This document shows positions 9,419-25,056 of a stretch of 64,000 nt of DNA, piece after piece (position 1 is the first letter of the stretch; each line of letters opens with the position of its first letter). Location: NCBI RefSeq assembly GCF_000243695.2, contig NZ_AHMN02000005.1, positions 471,501 to 535,500 of the forward strand, written 5' to 3'. The notes below the pieces were generated by a model that was not told the DNA's origin, made no database searches, and saw only the letters and a list, made by a program, of their open reading frames with translations. This stretch comes from Leptospira kirschneri serovar Cynopteri str. 3522 CT. GTDB taxonomy: Bacteria > Spirochaetota > Leptospiria > Leptospirales > Leptospiraceae. The position numbers were made by a program, and so were the translations under genes.

Positions 9419-11941
9419 ATGAAAAGAATTCTTCTGATTGTATCGAATTTTTGGAATCAAACGCCAATTTGGGTTCGTAGATCTCTGATTACGATTCTTG
9501 TATTGACCGTTTTTATAAAAGTCCTATTTGTGTTTTTGATTTTTTGGAAAGCTCCTCGTTTATCAGGAGAATTAAAAATTCCGGGACTTACCCAACCGGT
9601 TTCAGTAATTCGAGATTCCTACGGAGTTCCTCATATTCGATCCGAAGATTCATCTTCCGCCTATTTCGCGTTAGGTTATATATGCGCAAGCGATCGTTTG
9701 TTCCAAATGGAAATTTTAAGAAGAGCGGCCAAAGGAGAGCTATCGGAGGTTTTAGGAGCCGAACTAGTTCCAACGGATATTTTTTTAAGACAGGTATTAT
9801 TAAGAAAAACCGCTGAAAAGATGTTACAGGAATCCGAAAAAGTAAATCCACAGATCTTGAAAGAATTGGATTCGTTTTTAGAAGGAATCAATTACTTTTT
9901 AAAAACCGAATCCCTTCCCATCGAGTTTACAATTCTAGGATATAAACCAAAACCGTTCGACCGACTCGATGTAATGAGTGCACTTTCTTTATTATCTTTT
10001 TCATTTGCAGAAGCTTTGCGAAACGATACACTTTATACCATTTTAGAAAGAAAACTTCCAAATCGGAACGTAAGTGAATTATTTCCAAGACACGATACAG
10101 AAGAACCGTTTTCAATTCAGCAAAATCAACCTTCTTATTCTCCTAAAAAATTAACAGAAAATAGTAAAGTTGTTCTTCCTTTGACAAAAGAATCCAAATT
10201 GTCAAAATCAAAATCGAACGAACTTTCAGATTTAGATCTAATAATCCAAAAAACGAATCGGATCTTAAAAGAACTTCCTTCTTTATCCGGAAGCAACTCT
10301 TGGGTCATCGGTCCTTCTCGATCAACCACAGGAGGAGCCATTCTGGCAAACGATCCGCATATCGGTTACGGTAACCCCGGAACCTGGTATGAGGTTCACT
10401 TGAAAACGGGAGATCACGAAACCTACGGGTATCATTTGCCGATTTTCCCTTTTCCTTTAATAGCGCATAACGTTAAAAAAGCTTGGGCTTTGACAATGTT
10501 AGAAAACGACGATATGGATTTTTACGAAGAAATTCTACATCCAACAAAACCGAATCTCGTAAAGGAAAAAGGGAATTGGGTTCCGGTTCAAGTTTTGAAA
10601 GAATCAATCCAAGTCAAAGGAGAAGAGCCGAGAGAAATTACAATCCAAGTAACTTCTCACGGTCCGATACTTTCCAAACCGATCCAAGGATATACCGGAC
10701 CAGTCGTTTCTTTATATTGGATCTTTCATCATCTATCGGTTCCTCTTTTGGAAACGATCTATTCTTTAGGACGTTGTTCGTCTTTGACCGAATGTAACAA
10801 GATCGTTTCCGATTTGACCGCACCCGGTTTAAACGTTTCTTATGCAGACAAAAACGGAAACATCGCTTGGTGGAGTGTGGGAAGATTTCCGATTCGAAAA
10901 AAGAAAACCAATACTCGCAAAATATTAAACGGAGCCTCGGGAGAAGACGACGTTATCGGTTATATCCCGTTTCATCAAAATCCGAAACTAGTCAATCCTC
11001 CAGAAGGAATTATACTCACCGCAAATCATCTTCCTACTTACGAACTCAAAGGTTACGGAAAACCGGAAGGGTATTGGCAAGAATCGGATCGGGGAAGAAG
11101 AATCTACGAACTTCTATCTCAGAAAAAAAATTGGACCGTGGACGATACAAAAAAAATACAAACCGACGTTCATTCCTTTTCAGCTAGGTCAATTGTACCT
11201 TTGATCTCTTTGGAGATCGAAGAAGATAAAAATTGGTCGGGCGTATTTAAAGAGGCTTTGGATATTTATAGAAAGTTCGATGGAGAAAACACGTTAGACT
11301 CATCGGGAGCCACGATATTCCATACACTCAACCAATTTGTAATGTTGAATTTGTGGACAGACGAATTCGGAGAATCCAATCTTCAAATTTTTGGACAAAC
11401 CGCAGAACGTTGGAACGCATATAAATCTATTCTTGCAAATCCGAAATCCGATTTCTGGGACGATCTTACGACTCCGGATTTAAAAGAAACGAGAAGGGAA
11501 ATACTCATCCGTTCTTTTGCACAAACGGTTCGTTATTTATCCAAAGAACACGGAGGTTCTCCTTCAACTTGGAAATGGAAAGACGCGCATAAAATTACGT
11601 TTGAACATCCGATGGGAAAAATACCGGTTTTAGATTCGATTTTTAATCAAGGTCCTTTTTCAGTCGCTTCGGGAGAATCCGTGATCAATCTGATGAATCA
11701 AAAAGAAATCAATCCGAAGATAAGACCTCGTGTAGGTCCTTCAAAACGAAGAATCATCGATCTCATAAATCCGGAAAACTCTTGGTCGGTATTACCAACA
11801 GGAAACTCTGGAAATTTAGGATCACCATTTTATGGAGATCAGATCGAACTGTTTTTAAACGGAGAACATCGTAAAATTCGATTCACTCAGTCTCAAATCG
11901 AAAAAGATACAAAATACATATTGAATATGATTCCGAAATAA
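9419..11941 (+). CDS. penicillin acylase family protein
   Basis: A large N-terminal-nucleophile hydrolase of the penicillin amidase family, expected to be made as a precursor that self-cleaves to expose a serine. Evidence: an early VIRDSYGVPHIRSEDSSSAYFALGYICASDRLFQME block typical of the alpha chain, and the processing site GSNSWVIGPSRS with the candidate nucleophilic Ser at about residue 292, followed by LANDPHIGYG. A single N-terminal transmembrane anchor (residues about 20-43) suggests the enzyme faces the periplasm. The natural substrate is unknown; family members cleave amides including acyl-homoserine lactones and beta-lactam side chains. I start at ATG 9419 because an upstream in-frame GTG lies inside a family-C repeat; GGGGAG is the nearest ribosome-binding candidate. 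About 840 residues. Confidence 0.85.
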   Translation: MKRILLIVSNFWNQTPIWVRRSLITILVLTVFIKVLFVFLIFWKAPRLSGELKIPGLTQPVSVIRDSYGVPHIRSEDSSSAYFALGYICASDRLFQMEILRRAAKGELSEVLGAELVPTDIFLRQVLLRKTAEKMLQESEKVNPQILKELDSFLEGINYFLKTESLPIEFTILGYKPKPFDRLDVMSALSLLSFSFAEALRNDTLYTILERKLPNRNVSELFPRHDTEEPFSIQQNQPSYSPKKLTENSKVVLPLTKESKLSKSKSNELSDLDLIIQKTNRILKELPSLSGSNSWVIGPSRSTTGGAILANDPHIGYGNPGTWYEVHLKTGDHETYGYHLPIFPFPLIAHNVKKAWALTMLENDDMDFYEEILHPTKPNLVKEKGNWVPVQVLKESIQVKGEEPREITIQVTSHGPILSKPIQGYTGPVVSLYWIFHHLSVPLLETIYSLGRCSSLTECNKIVSDLTAPGLNVSYADKNGNIAWWSVGRFPIRKKKTNTRKILNGASGEDDVIGYIPFHQNPKLVNPPEGIILTANHLPTYELKGYGKPEGYWQESDRGRRIYELLSQKKNWTVDDTKKIQTDVHSFSARSIVPLISLEIEEDKNWSGVFKEALDIYRKFDGENTLDSSGATIFHTLNQFVMLNLWTDEFGESNLQIFGQTAERWNAYKSILANPKSDFWDDLTTPDLKETRREILIRSFAQTVRYLSKEHGGSPSTWKWKDAHKITFEHPMGKIPVLDSIFNQGPFSVASGESVINLMNQKEINPKIRPRVGPSKRRIIDLINPENSWSVLPTGNSGNLGSPFYGDQIELFLNGEHRKIRFTQSQIEKDTKYILNMIPK

Positions 11942-11981
11942 AAAATAGATTCAAAAACAGAAATGAATAAAAGTTGAAAGT

Positions 11982-12141
11982 AACGGGCGCATGGTCGGGA
12001 ATTTTTCGATAAGAAAAACTTATTTGAAACAACCCGACCACCAGGCTCTCAGCTTCGGTCAATAAATTTCAGATTTCTCCGAAGATCAAAAGAGAACGAA
12101 TTACAAATTTATTGACCACGCATCGATCCTTTGCGCGGGAA
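11982..12141 (+). repeat. family-A structured repeat, copy A6
   Basis: A shorter copy with its own stem sequences. Hairpin 1 is TGGTCGGG (11992-11999) with CCCGACCA (12033-12040), with an inner TTTTTC/GAAAAA stem. Hairpin 2 is GGTCAATAAATTT (12057-12069) with AAATTTATTGACC (12105-12117), 13 perfect pairs. The CATCGATCC block follows. The stems differ from A1 yet pair perfectly. Confidence 0.8.
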
Positions 12142-12202
12142 TTCAAAACACATAACCAGAGTTTGGCGACATTCAGTTTTGTTTGAAATCCATTTTACAA
12201 AA

Positions 12203-12305
12203 TAGAGTTATTGAAAAATTCCATAACGACGATCAACAAAACTGGTTCAATCGACCATTTCATAAAACAGAAACAAGATAGAGAATTAACTTTTCAACAA
12301 CTCTA
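12203..12305 (+). mobile_element. TA-flanked MITE-like element, copy M4
   Basis: TA-GAGTTATTGAAAAATTCCAT left end and TTTTCAACAACTC-TA right end; 99 bp core. It sits just past the stop of the acyltransferase gene on the minus strand. Confidence 0.8.
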
Positions 12306-12332
12306 TTATCTTAAAGCAAATTGCACCTAACT

Positions 12333-13559
<1,227 letters not shown>

Positions 13560-13760
13560 AAATACCGTTTATACATTCTAATTTATGAATATACTTTTGT
13601 TTTCAAATAAAAAAATTTCTCGAGAAATTCAAAGTTTCACTTTAAAGAATCGCTCCAAAAGTTTCCATCAATTATACTCTGTATTTTTATGAATCAAAAT
13701 GTAAAGTGAACTTTCTAAAAAAGAAAAGACTTATTTACAAAGTAAAAATCCGACCTAACG

Positions 13761-15462
<1,702 letters not shown>

Positions 15463-15765
15463 TCTGGCTCCAAGGCTGAAAGAAAACTTTCAATTGTAAA
15501 GCAAAGTCTGACAAACCGATCATAAAACGGTTTTGCTGAAACAACGAATTATTTTCATTAGATGATAAACCACAACCTTATTGGTTTTGGGTTTTACTAT
15601 TTTGAAATCGTAAATGACTTTTTCTATGTAGATACCAAAAAGAATATCGTATCAACTCTTTAGAACCTATCTCAAAAAGTTCTTCTGATCAAAAGAAAAA
15701 TTCATTTATAAAGATCTTCTACAATTGAACTTTTTTAAAAGATTCCAACGTTTATCAAATTCAGT
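15463..15765. other. intergenic, nothing recognised
   Basis: About 300 bp, AT-rich, no repeat family member, no clear terminator and no coding signal. Confidence 0.5.
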
Positions 15766-16788
<1,023 letters not shown>

Positions 16789-17510
16789 GAAAGGAGGTTA
16801 TAAGAATTCAAGCCAAAAGAGCAAGTAGAATTTTTAGAATCTTTGATTTGAACCAAATTCAGATGAAACTTTCATACAGTTTGAAAATTAATTTTTTGAA
16901 TCAAATCCTAGAAAAGTTTTACCGAATATAAATTAGAGTTGTTGAAAAATTCCATAGTGAAGATTCACAAACTGTTTCAATTATTTATTTCAATACAACA
17001 AAAACAGATGAAGAATTCATTTTTCAACAACTATTGTCTTTTGGGTTAAGATTTCCCGGTTTTTCAACTTATAATATTCAGTATATTATAAGTTACTAAT
17101 TTATTTTTATTTGTATTGAACTTGATTTCACTTTTCTAAAAGTTCAACGTAACGATTGAAGACAAATAAAGCATTCTCACCATCACAAGTTGTTCGAGAA
17201 ACTAAAGCGTCTCACTTTCTATGAGCGCTCGACAAGAAAGTGATTGTTCCGAATTCGATTGATTAGCTGGACTGGAACTAAAAGCCAGAGGTCGAGTAGT
17301 TTTTCTTATTGGAAAATTCTCCGAATACGTCCCCATACATTCGTTTCCTTTAAAAAGTTGAATTTTTGAAACTGTGGGAACTCACACGATTTTTTACATA
17401 AAAACCGGTCCTAACTTTGAGACGCGTTATAAGAAAAATGCTTAAGAGTACCTTAACTGATCGAACGAGACATAATTTAAAGCCTCTCAATTGTAATTTT
17501 TGAGAAACTC
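16789..17510. other. intergenic region with MITE and repeat fragments
   Basis: Contains MITE copy M5 (16933-17033), a CACTTTCT/AGAAAGTG hairpin near 17213-17240 embedded in sequence resembling a decayed family-A repeat (gcgtctcac, gagcgctcgac), and a family-C motif near 17371-17388. No gene. Confidence 0.5.
16933..17033 (+). mobile_element. TA-flanked MITE-like element, copy M5
   Basis: TA-GAGTTGTTGAAAAATTCCAT left end. The right end, ATTTTTCAACAAC-TA, has lost two bases of the consensus CTC. Otherwise a standard copy. Confidence 0.8.
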
Positions 17511-17556
17511 TTGACAATTCCTACAATTTCAAATTTATGTGACCAAAAGGTCACAT
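17511..17556 (+). promoter_or_regulatory. putative promoter and ArsR-type operator over the start codon
   Basis: TTGACA at 17511-17516 is followed 17 bp later by TTTATG (17534-17539), a plausible -35/-10 pair. A perfect palindrome ATGTGACC-AAAA-GGTCACAT spans 17537-17556. It overlaps the -10 edge, contains the AAGG that could act as ribosome-binding site, and ends inside the ATG of the ArsR-like gene. Its size and symmetry fit a dimeric winged-helix repressor site, so autoregulation is likely but inferred. Confidence 0.7.
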
Positions 17557-18343
17557 GTCAGATCAAGAATTAGGTCGGGTCTTTAAAGCTTTAGCAGACG
17601 AAAATCGCAGACGAATTCTGGATATTATTAAGAGCCGACCCGGTATTTCTGTAGGAGATTTAACAGATTTTTTCGAATTTAGCCGCTTTGCGGTGATGAA
17701 ACATCTAAAGGTTCTTTCAGAAGCAAATCTTTTGAAGATAGAGAAGAATGGAAAATTTAGAAATATTCATCTCAATGCGATTCCGATTCAAATGATCTAT
17801 GATCGTTGGATTTCGAAATACAGTAAGCATTGGGCAAATTCTCTGACACGACTGAAGTACGATTTGGAAGGAGAAAACAAAATGGAAGAGATAAAACAAA
17901 TTTATACTCTGTATATTAAAACGAATGTTGATAAACTTTGGGATGCATTAATTCAATCTAAGATTACTCCCGAATGGTTTGCTGGAATGGCTGTGACTTT
18001 CGAACCGAAAGTAGGAGCGTCATTGACTTACGACATCACTGGTCCAGAAGGAAATAAACTGTCTTTGGTTCAAGGAAAGATATTGGAATTTGATCCTAAA
18101 AAAAAATTGGTTTACACGTTCAAACTAACGGCAGAACCAAAAGCGGCTACAGATCGGGAATCGAGAGTCAGTTACGAGCTTGAACCCATAGGAGATTCGA
18201 TCAAATTAACCGTGATTCATGACGACTTTGACGACAAAACCCCTACTTATTTCGGAACTTCTCAAGGTTGGCCTATGCATCTTAGCAACCTAAAAACATT
18301 TATTGAAACCGGTAAGGCAATGGACCTTCCAAAAATGCATTGA
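17555..18343 (+). CDS. ArsR-family regulator fused to SRPBCC (AHSA1-like) domain
   Basis: A two-domain protein of 262 residues. Residues 1-100 are an ArsR/SmtB winged helix: LGRVFKALADENRRRILDII, GISVGDLTDFFEFSRFAVMKHLKVLSEANLL, then the wing KNGKFRNIHLNA. Residues 110-262 are an SRPBCC/AHSA1-type lipid- or ligand-binding domain: IYTLYIKTNVDKLWDALIQSKITPEWF, the family pattern around LSLVQGKILEFDPKKKLVYTF, then GWPMHLSNLKTFIETG. In many bacteria these occur as two adjacent genes; here they are one chain, so ligand binding by the SRPBCC domain could directly switch DNA binding (inference). No metal-site CxC motif is seen in the ArsR part. The start lies within a palindromic operator candidate. 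Two further genes follow on the same strand. Confidence 0.85.
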   Translation: MSDQELGRVFKALADENRRRILDIIKSRPGISVGDLTDFFEFSRFAVMKHLKVLSEANLLKIEKNGKFRNIHLNAIPIQMIYDRWISKYSKHWANSLTRLKYDLEGENKMEEIKQIYTLYIKTNVDKLWDALIQSKITPEWFAGMAVTFEPKVGASLTYDITGPEGNKLSLVQGKILEFDPKKKLVYTFKLTAEPKAATDRESRVSYELEPIGDSIKLTVIHDDFDDKTPTYFGTSQGWPMHLSNLKTFIETGKAMDLPKMH

Positions 18344-18371
18344 TACAAAAAATGAACTGGGAGAAATAAAT

Positions 18372-18788
18372 ATGATCAATTACGGAAAAATCAACGTGGT
18401 CGCCGGATTTACTGCGATGTTATTAGCTGCAATGGGCGGATTTGCGTTAGGCGCAACCTTCGAAGCAAATGCGGTTAAAGACGGACAATACGTTCTTAAC
18501 ATTGTACGTTTTTATCTGAGAGAAGGACATTCCCATGGTATGCCGATTGCAATGTATAACATGGTTGTTGGTCTTTGGATCGATAAAATTGCGCTTTCGG
18601 ATCGTACAAAGTCAATTGCTTCTTGGGCTGCAGTTTGCGGACTTTTGCTACCAATCGGACTTGCACTCAAAGGCGCTGCCGGTGCCCCTGCAAACTTTCC
18701 TCCAGTAGGAATCCCTGGAATTTTAGGAATGTTCACTTCGATTATACTTCTTTTGATCGGAGCAATTCGTATCAAGAGAAATGTCTAA
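18372..18788 (+). CDS. four-helix membrane protein, unknown
   Basis: A 138-residue integral membrane protein with about four hydrophobic helices: INVVAGFTAMLLAAMGGFALG, MYNMVVGLWI, SWAAVCGLLLPIGLAL and GMFTSIILLLIGAI. A conserved-looking EGHSHGMPIA motif sits between helices one and two and could bind a metal. It starts at the ATG at 18372 with GGGAG eight bases upstream; a longer upstream frame overlapping the ArsR fusion gene is an artefact. It follows the regulator by 28 bp and is probably co-transcribed with it. Function not recognised. Confidence 0.75.
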   Translation: MINYGKINVVAGFTAMLLAAMGGFALGATFEANAVKDGQYVLNIVRFYLREGHSHGMPIAMYNMVVGLWIDKIALSDRTKSIASWAAVCGLLLPIGLALKGAAGAPANFPPVGIPGILGMFTSIILLLIGAIRIKRNV

Positions 18789-18853
18789 GAATGAATTGAC
18801 TTTTCCACAAACAAATTCAAAATTTCTTTCACTCTTTTAAGGAGAAGACATTC

Positions 18854-19216
18854 ATGTTTCGAATCATTTCAAAATTCTTCCTCGCCCTTCTAGTATTCGG
18901 TTTTATTTCGACCGCTTACGCACAGATCGGTCAAATCAATCCTTCTTCCATCAGCGGTAAATACAAGGTTTCTGGAACCAACCCGAACGGTTCCTCTTAC
19001 GGCGGTAGCGTTACGATTTCTGAATCTAACGGAGAATACCTTTTTACCTGGACGGTCGCCGGTCAAACTTTCACAGGAACCGGAACCCTTGAAGGTACTA
19101 CTTTGACAGTAGATTGGGGAGAGGTTGAACCGGTGATCTATGAAGTAAAAAACGGCGGTAAACTTTTAGAAGGAACTTGGGCAGGAGGAAGCGCAACCGA
19201 AACCTTAAGAAAATAA
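18854..19216 (+). CDS. small secreted protein, unknown
   Basis: A 120-residue exported protein with signal peptide MFRIISKFFLALLVFGFISTAYA and a predicted cut before QIGQ. The mature part is Gly-, Thr- and Ser-rich with alternating beta strands (SGKYKVSGTNPNGSSYGGSV, then YLFTWTVAGQTFTGTGTLEG), suggesting a small beta-barrel or lipocalin-like fold. An AAGGAG ribosome-binding site lies 11 bases before the ATG. It sits 65 bp after the membrane-protein gene and may belong to the ArsR-fusion transcript. Role unknown. Confidence 0.75.
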   Translation: MFRIISKFFLALLVFGFISTAYAQIGQINPSSISGKYKVSGTNPNGSSYGGSVTISESNGEYLFTWTVAGQTFTGTGTLEGTTLTVDWGEVEPVIYEVKNGGKLLEGTWAGGSATETLRK

Positions 19217-19377
19217 TAATAGAAACTCGCCTTCGCTTTTATATGTAGTAAGACAAAAATGTAAGCGTAGGCTGGGTTTGTTTTATAGAAAAATTGTTTT
19301 ATTTTTTAAACGAATTTTATTTTTGCCGATCAGATCCAAGATACTTTAAAACATAAGTATATTACAGAATAATAAAC

Positions 19378-20148
<771 letters not shown>

Positions 20149-21001
20149 ATTATTTATATCGGTTCTGAGGAAATTGAATCTAAATTGAGTTTGAAGATAA
20201 ACTCAAAGTTTTGGCGTTATCTATTAGAATAAAAAGTTAAAACCGAGTCAAAACTACCTTAACATTTTATTTTAAAGATCTAAATTCTACTCAGAGTTAT
20301 ATAATAAAATACCTAATATTTTACACTGAAATAGTATTTTTCAATAAAAATTAAAGATACTCATCTTATAGAAATCAATAACGTCTATTCTGGATTTTAC
20401 TTTGATGTGGGACTCCAATTATAAGAAATCACTTTAAACCTATCCTAAAATTTAAAGATTAACTACTGGAAAATTCGCAAATATCTAGATGTGGCGGTTT
20501 CTGTGGGAATTACTATACGATTGAAATGCAGAAAGGTTTTCAAATAGGAAGTAAAATTGAAATGAGACTTAATCTATGGGAACTACTGCATTTTATCAAA
20601 ATTTATCTCGAAGATACTTTATCTTTGTTTAAATGCCAAATTGTTTTAAAATATTTTTGAGATCACTTCTAAAAGTTATTGTTACCTTTCGAGATTTTGA
20701 ATAAGTTTTTTGTAAAATTTTAACCTACGTCATAAATTGTAAAAGTTCCAACAAACCCTTTCTTTGATAATTTAACGTGAAGTTCGTCCAAACTTTATTA
20801 CGCAAAATTTTCCAGGGTTGACGTGTAAACGTTTAGATTGGTTATTATATAGTTATAACAAATTACGATCCGAGACGTAATAGATACAAAGAACTTTATA
20901 AAATCCACACAATAGATCATAAATTTTTAAGACAGATCCATTTAAAGATAAAATTTTGAACACTTGATTTTAAGTAAATAAAACATCGTTTTCTAAAAAA
21001 A
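20149..21001. other. 0.85 kb intergenic region with degenerate repeats
   Basis: No gene. Family-D repeat near 20289-20330 and a reverse family-D fragment near 20841-20856. Family-C motifs lie near 20504 (TGTGGGAATTACTATACG) and 20575. The segment TTGAAATGAGACTTAATCT plus GGGAACTACT (about 20557-20587) also occurs at about 8684-8711, a long near-exact match. Confidence 0.6.
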
Positions 21002-21505
21002 TCAGAAAAAATACACGATCCAAATTCTCAGAAAAAAACTAAAAGGATTCATCATTCCAGAATCCGCAAAATGAATCCTACCGGATCGATCCAGAATTAC
21101 AAAGGAAGGATAAGAATTGATTTTCCATTCCTTCAAAAAAGAAACGTTAGCCGGAATTACTCTAAATTTAAGATCGTTTTCAATTATATATTGATTGAGT
21201 TCTTTTAAATTCTCTCCTTCCTCTACACTGATAAAAGAAAATCTTGAACTACTTTCCAAAAGATGAGAATACCATTTTACCAAAGGTAGATTGGCCGAAC
21301 AGATCCCACACCAAGTCGCCCAAAAATAAACTATAGTTATTTGATTTTTAGAATCGTAATTTGTTCCTTCGAATGTTTTCATTTCGTTTAAAGAAATCGA
21401 AGGTTTTAAATCGGAAGCCTTAAAAAACGAAAGAGAAATCGTAATCCCCAGAAACAATGAAATCCAAAATAATACGTTGCAGCTCTTTTTAAAAATACCT
21501 TTCAT
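21002..21505 (-). CDS. thioredoxin-like (TlpA/redoxin) protein
   Basis: A 167-residue membrane-anchored thioredoxin-fold protein. One N-terminal helix (about 9-29) anchors it to the inner membrane with the thioredoxin domain outside. The active site is [19 protein letters not shown], a WCGIC (CxxC) motif. The cis-Pro region is present as [21 protein letters not shown]. It would act in periplasmic thiol-disulfide exchange, for example in cytochrome c maturation or protein reduction. The C-terminus ends in an unusual aromatic stretch ([12 protein letters not shown]). No redox partner is adjacent. Confidence 0.82.
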   Translation of the reverse strand: MKGIFKKSCNVLFWISLFLGITISLSFFKASDLKPSISLNEMKTFEGTNYDSKNQITIVYFWATWCGICSANLPLVKWYSHLLESSSRFSFISVEEGENLKELNQYIIENDLKFRVIPANVSFLKEWKINSYPSFVILDRSGRIHFADSGMMNPFSFFLRIWIVYFF

Positions 21506-21985
21506 CTCTTTTAAATTCGACTCATTCCTAAAGCGTTACATCTAATTATTTTTTCAGACGAGTATTGAACATTTCAAATGATTTTTATAAAATATTTGAA
21601 TAAAAAATTATCCTACTCTTGGAACACATAAAAATATTACCAAAAATTAACAGTTAATTTTGTGAAAAACAGAAATCCTAAGCTCAAACAAAAGAATCCG
21701 CTTTCTGAAAATTTTTGTTTTACTACAAAAAATAAAAATGAATTCGGAAATTCCTATTTTCATTTTTAGAAGTTATACATTAATTTTTATGAATAGAGTT
21801 GTTGAAAAATTAACTTTCTTTTGTCTCTTATCCATTAAAAGTAAACGGATAATGTCGTTTTATTAATGTTAGATACGAAATTTTCAACAACTCTAATTTA
21901 GGAACTATTACTTTAGAAAAATAAGCTGTTTTTTTAATTTAAAACTCAATGAAAAGACTTTGAAAAATATTCTTTTGAAAATCCT
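21506..21985. other. intergenic region with variant MITE
   Basis: Holds MITE copy M6 (21794-21895), whose interior is unlike the others. The rest is AT-rich with no coding or hairpin signal. Confidence 0.5.
21794..21895 (+). mobile_element. TA-flanked MITE-like element with variant interior, copy M6
   Basis: Ends are standard (TA-GAGTTGTTGAAAAATTAA and AATTTTCAACAACTC-TA), and the 98 bp core length matches, but the middle does not match the conserved interior of the other copies. It represents a second subfamily using the same ends. Confidence 0.75.
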
Positions 21986-22885
<900 letters not shown>

Positions 22886-23442
22886 ACTCGGTTACATTCT
22901 TTAGAAACCCTCAAATCATCAAGGAAAATCCAAACTTTAAATTTCTTAAACTCGCCCGAACTACACCCGATATTTTTCACCCAACCAGGGCTCTGCGATC
23001 AAAATTTATGGTACTTAATTTTATAGAGATCAGTAAAATTTTAAAGAAAATAGGAAATGAATCTGCCACTTTCAAAAGATCCTAGAATTTCAAACTTGCT
23101 CATAACGTTCCAGAATAATTTCAGAAAGCGACATTCAGAAATTTCCAAGAATCATTTTAATTTTTATAAAATTATCGAAATCCGACCGCCTTTTTAAATA
23201 AAATGAAAGTTATTTATATATTCTTTTCCTTTTAATCTTGAAAGTATTTCTTTAATTGAAATTGAGAAGATCTAAATAAATCTTCTATCTTATCGTATAA
23301 TATCGTTTAAAGTATTCTAAATCATCATTTTGTAAAAAACTAATAATTGAATTGCTGCAATTCGAAATCGTATTTTCATAAAATATTCTGAAAAGTCGTA
23401 TCCAATAGGATTAGCAAAAATCTTTTTAATATACCAAACACA
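22886..23442. other. intergenic, nothing recognised
   Basis: About 550 bp, AT-rich. No repeat-family member, terminator or convincing reading frame; a short plus-strand frame overlapping the start of the prenyltransferase gene looks accidental. Confidence 0.5.
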
Positions 23443-23654
23443 ATGGGATTAGAAAGCGACGAAGGTTTAGATATGATTTATTTTTTAGAAGATAAATATT
23501 CCGATACAAATGGATTCAATTTTTCTAAAATTCTCAAAAGTATAAAGGGAGAATTATTAGGAAGTGATATTGATAAAATCGATTTATTATACGACAATAC
23601 TGTAATAGCACTTTCCGAATTGTATTTTGAATTTAAAGATCACGGAACATTAAA

Positions 23655-23658
<4 letters not shown>
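23443..23658 (+). CDS. small acidic protein, unknown
   Basis: A 71-residue acidic, helix-rich frame (MGLESDEGLDMIYFLEDKYS, then ILKSIKGELLGSDIDKIDLL and IALSELYFEFKDHG). The amino-acid composition is protein-like, unlike the surrounding junk frames, but there is no ribosome-binding site and no recognised family. It could be the 3' part of an older gene. Its stop codon coincides with the TTAACGTGAG left end of family-A copy A2, so the present C-terminus may have been set by that insertion. Confidence 0.4.
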
Positions 23659-23937
<279 letters not shown>

Positions 23938-24790
23938 ATTATAAAGGATTAAAACACGTTCAAAATTTACGGTTGATAAGAAATCTTTGCAGTGGACCCA
24001 TAAACACCTTCTGAGTATAAAAAATAACAACCAGACAAAAATGGAATCAGGGAAACCTTAGAAATATGGAAAGAATCTGATCCTTGGGAAAATCATATTA
24101 ACGAATTACTGATCTCTATAAAAATAAATACCGTTAATTCTATCACAAAACTCTAATTCTATGTAAAATATTAGTTACTTTATTATATAGTTATGAGTAG
24201 TAGGAAAAGTCACAACCGAACTTAAAACAATTACTGCATAATATTTTTTTAGAATCCGTCCCAATACATAAAGATTTTATGATTAAAAACTATCGGAAAG
24301 TTCGCAAACGTCCAGACTTAACATGATTTGTGGAAGTTTCAACATTTCATTAGAAACTTCTAAAATAATGTAAGTTCAGCTCAAAGAATTCATTTTTTTG
24401 AAAAAAATTAGGATCTAAACTTTGAGAATCAATTCTTAAAATGCGAAATCTACCCTGAATCTTGATTTTACGAACAAATTCTAAAATTGTAAAAACCATT
24501 ACTTTAGAAAATTCTTTCTCATTTTCTTACGACAAACTCACATTTAAATAGTATCCATTGATACCTTTCGAGGTTTAAGGCAAATCCTAAATTTGATTCT
24601 GCCTAAAAAGTAAACGATAAACTCATTCTAAAACCGAAAAGATACTGTAACTACTACAAAAAATTCCTGACAAAAACAATGAAAGTCTAATTGAGTTTAT
24701 AAAATATTAATACTTTATAATATAAAAACAGACTCATTCCGAATAAACAATTCGCCAGTAGTGAATAAATAAAAAAAACTACTTTGGAAT
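23938..24790. other. 0.85 kb AT-rich intergenic region
   Basis: No gene. A reverse family-D fragment lies near 24178-24198 (TTATTATATAGTTATGAGT), and a degenerate copy of the long family-C unit lies near 24290-24345. Otherwise nothing recognised. Confidence 0.5.
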
Positions 24791-25009
24791 TTAAACATCT
24801 AACAGATCCTTTAGTTTTACTTTCAATCGTTTGGAAATTTTAAAAATAGAACTCGCCGTAAAATTAGTCCTTCCAGCCTCGATGTCTTGTAACGTTCGCA
24901 CTGGAATAGCATAATCTCCTTCATCCATATTTTCTTGGGTAAATCCCTTTTCCTTCCGTAATTTTTGGATATTTCTCCCGGTTTTCTTTAAAAATTCTTC
25001 TAATTCCAC
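24791..25009 (-). CDS. XRE-family helix-turn-helix regulator
   Basis: A 72-residue Cro/CI-type DNA-binding protein consisting of one HTH domain: TGRNIQKLRKEKGFTQENMDEGDYAIPVRTLQDIEAGRTNFTASSIFKISKRLKVKLKDLLDV read in segments, with the recognition helix around VRTLQDIEAGR. The short length fits a stand-alone regulator or antitoxin. It is divergent from a second XRE gene that starts 48 bp away, so the two probably share a control region. No toxin gene is adjacent. Confidence 0.82.
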   Translation of the reverse strand: MELEEFLKKTGRNIQKLRKEKGFTQENMDEGDYAIPVRTLQDIEAGRTNFTASSIFKISKRLKVKLKDLLDV

Positions 25010-25056
25010 ACACGGTATCTTGCGGCATAGTTGACAAAAAGTAAACGTGATATATC

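Noticed and set aside
24791..25009. toxin-antitoxin module with the XRE protein as antitoxin
   Set aside because: No toxin-sized gene adjoins on the same strand; the neighbour is another XRE regulator on the opposite strand.
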